64,000 nt of DNA from Cynocephalus volans (Eukaryota; Chordata; Mammalia; Dermoptera; Cynocephalidae), in the NCBI RefSeq assembly GCF_027409185.1, contig NC_084462.1:27999577-28063576 (forward strand), written 5' to 3'. Numbering within the stretch: the stretch's first letter is position 1; the number at the start of each line of letters is the position of its first letter. The notes beneath the pieces are model-generated. The model made no database searches, was not told the DNA's origin, and was given only the letters and a program-made list of their open reading frames with translations. Both the position numbers and the translations under genes were made by a program. Below, piece after piece: positions 62,644 to 64,000 of this stretch.

Positions 62644-64000
62644 GTAGGATGGTGCACCCCAGGTTTTTGCTGCCCCAAGCAAGGCATGCCAGAGAGGACA
62701 AGCTGGGTGAGGAATCTGGGAGACCTGGATATTCCTCCTGCTGCTGTCCCTGGTTGTGACTTCCAGGGAATCCTTGGCCTCAGTTTCTCCATCTGTAAAA
62801 TGAGGCCTTTTGACTAGAAGATCCCTAAAGGCCTTCCTGTTTTGTCATTTTAGATCTCTAAGGAGAGGTTGGGAAAGACTGCATTTCAGTCAGTATTACC
62901 AAGGCCTTGCTGGCACCAAGGCCAGTGGAGGGAGTAGGGGCAGCATTCTCCTGCCTTCTGGGTGCCCATGCTCTGGGGGAGGGAAAAGACACACCAGGCC
63001 TTGAATGAAGCCGAGCCACCTTCACTGGGCCCTGGGCTGGTTGTGAAGATGTTTACCCCAGTAAGAGCAGCCCTGGCCTCCAGACACAGACACCCATGTG
63101 CAGGAGAAGAGTAGGGTCAGGGCTGAGGCCGAGGACAAAGCAGAATACATGGGGACCCAAAGGTGGGCCAGTAACCAGTAGGACCATCCTGAGAAGCCAG
63201 GTGCAGGGGATAGCCTTGGAGTTGGCTATATAGGACCAGAGCAGGGGTCTGAAAGGATGTGAGATTTCCTGGGTGGAGAAGGGTGGTGGGAAGGAATTCC
63301 AGGCAGAGGGCCCGGTGTAATCAGCGAACGGTAAAGTTCAGGGGGGCAAAGCGCCATAAAGGAGGGGAGGTGAGAGACCCAGTAGGGGTCGGGGCACCGA
63401 CTGCTGGGATCTGTTTTAGGCTTCTGACCAAGTTTGGATTTTTTCCTTTTTTTCTTTTTTAAGAATAATGTCTACCATTTTCTAGCATTTTATAAGAGTG
63501 AAGCACTGTTCTAAGCAGTTTGCATAAATAGATAATGTGTTTCCACATTGCCAGAGAGAAAATTGAGACACAGAGAAGTTAATTCTGTTGACTGAAGTCA
63601 CTCAGCCAGTGGGTGAGATGAACACACGGTGCCCACACTAGCTGGTGGGGCCACAAGAGAGGGAGGCAGTGTACCTGGGGTTCCAAATCAGGTGCTCAGA
63701 AGGAGGCTTTCGGGGAGCAAGAGGTCTCTCACCAGGCAGAGAAAACTACCTGCACAGGGAGGTGGATGTGCAGCCCATTGAGGTAACAGAGTGAGTCAGG
63801 GGATGCAAGCAGGAGGCAGAGTTAAGATCAGTTCGTGAAAGGCCCTTAATGCCAAGATATGGACCTTCTAAAGGCCATCAGGAGCCAGAAGAAAGCCGGG
63901 GAGCAGCACAGGCGGACCTGTCGCAGAATGCCATCCCCGTGGGCAGATGTGGTAGCTTGGCAGGGAAGGGACCGTCACAAGAGTTCGGGGGTCTGAGTTC
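62644..64000 (+). other. LIMK1: LIMK1 intron 2 (partial)
   Basis: Continues to the window end. It holds MIR-like relics near 62740-62830 (minus) and 63450-63640 (plus; AAGCACTGTTCTAAGCAG, AGAAAATTGAGACACAGAG). No exon 3 is seen. Confidence 0.75.

Overview
This window is mammalian genomic DNA: long introns, GT-AG splicing, MIR, L2, L1, MaLR LTR and hAT relics, and no bacterial gene organisation. It carries the complete elastin gene (ELN, + strand; coding exons from 19340 to 49880) followed in the same orientation by the first two coding exons of LIMK1 (60817 and 62547, continuing past the window end). ELN followed by LIMK1 is the gene order of human chromosome 7q11.23, the Williams-Beuren region. 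The species is not human. Several SINEs have a head resembling tRNA-Ile (GGCCAGTTAGCTCAC... boxes), one of them dimeric. tRNA-Ile-derived SINEs are known from colugos (Dermoptera, CYN-SINE), so a colugo-like euarchontan is my best inference from memory, not a search result.

Layout. 1-19.2 kb is intergenic sequence upstream of ELN in which I find no supportable gene, only repeats: an L1 broken by an LTR, an 82-bp mariner-like MITE, an ERV-type LTR, a MaLR LTR, MER5-like hAT elements, and an L1 5'UTR-like retroposon inserted in one of them. 18.4-19.34 kb holds a diverged 188-bp tandem duplication and the GC-rich ELN promoter. 19.34-49.88 kb is ELN. I traced 36 coding exons. Every internal exon is in symmetric phase 1-1, and the model closes on a single frame of 824 residues plus stop. 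The 3'UTR runs to two AATAAA signals at 50851 and 51081. 51.1-60.2 kb is the spacer: simple repeats, a long L2, and a nested stack (LTR in LTR, L1 in LTR, SINEs in L1). 60.3-61.2 kb is the LIMK1 CpG-island promoter with exon 1. Exon 2 encodes the first half of LIM domain 1.

Tropoelastin encoded here alternates hydrophobic exons (VPGVG, VGVAPG and GVG types) with lysine crosslinking exons (KP type early, KA type later) and ends in the two-cysteine, RKRK tail. Points that differ from human ELN: an uninterrupted 14-unit VPGVG array in exon 18, a 30-bp repeat in exon 24, a shortened exon 20, an intact exon 22, an extra small exon between 4 and 5, an intact exon 34, and a relic of exon 35 that keeps length and phase but has one in-frame TGA. 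Exon identities come from comparing translations with the human, bovine and rat tropoelastin sequences I remember; no alignment was run.
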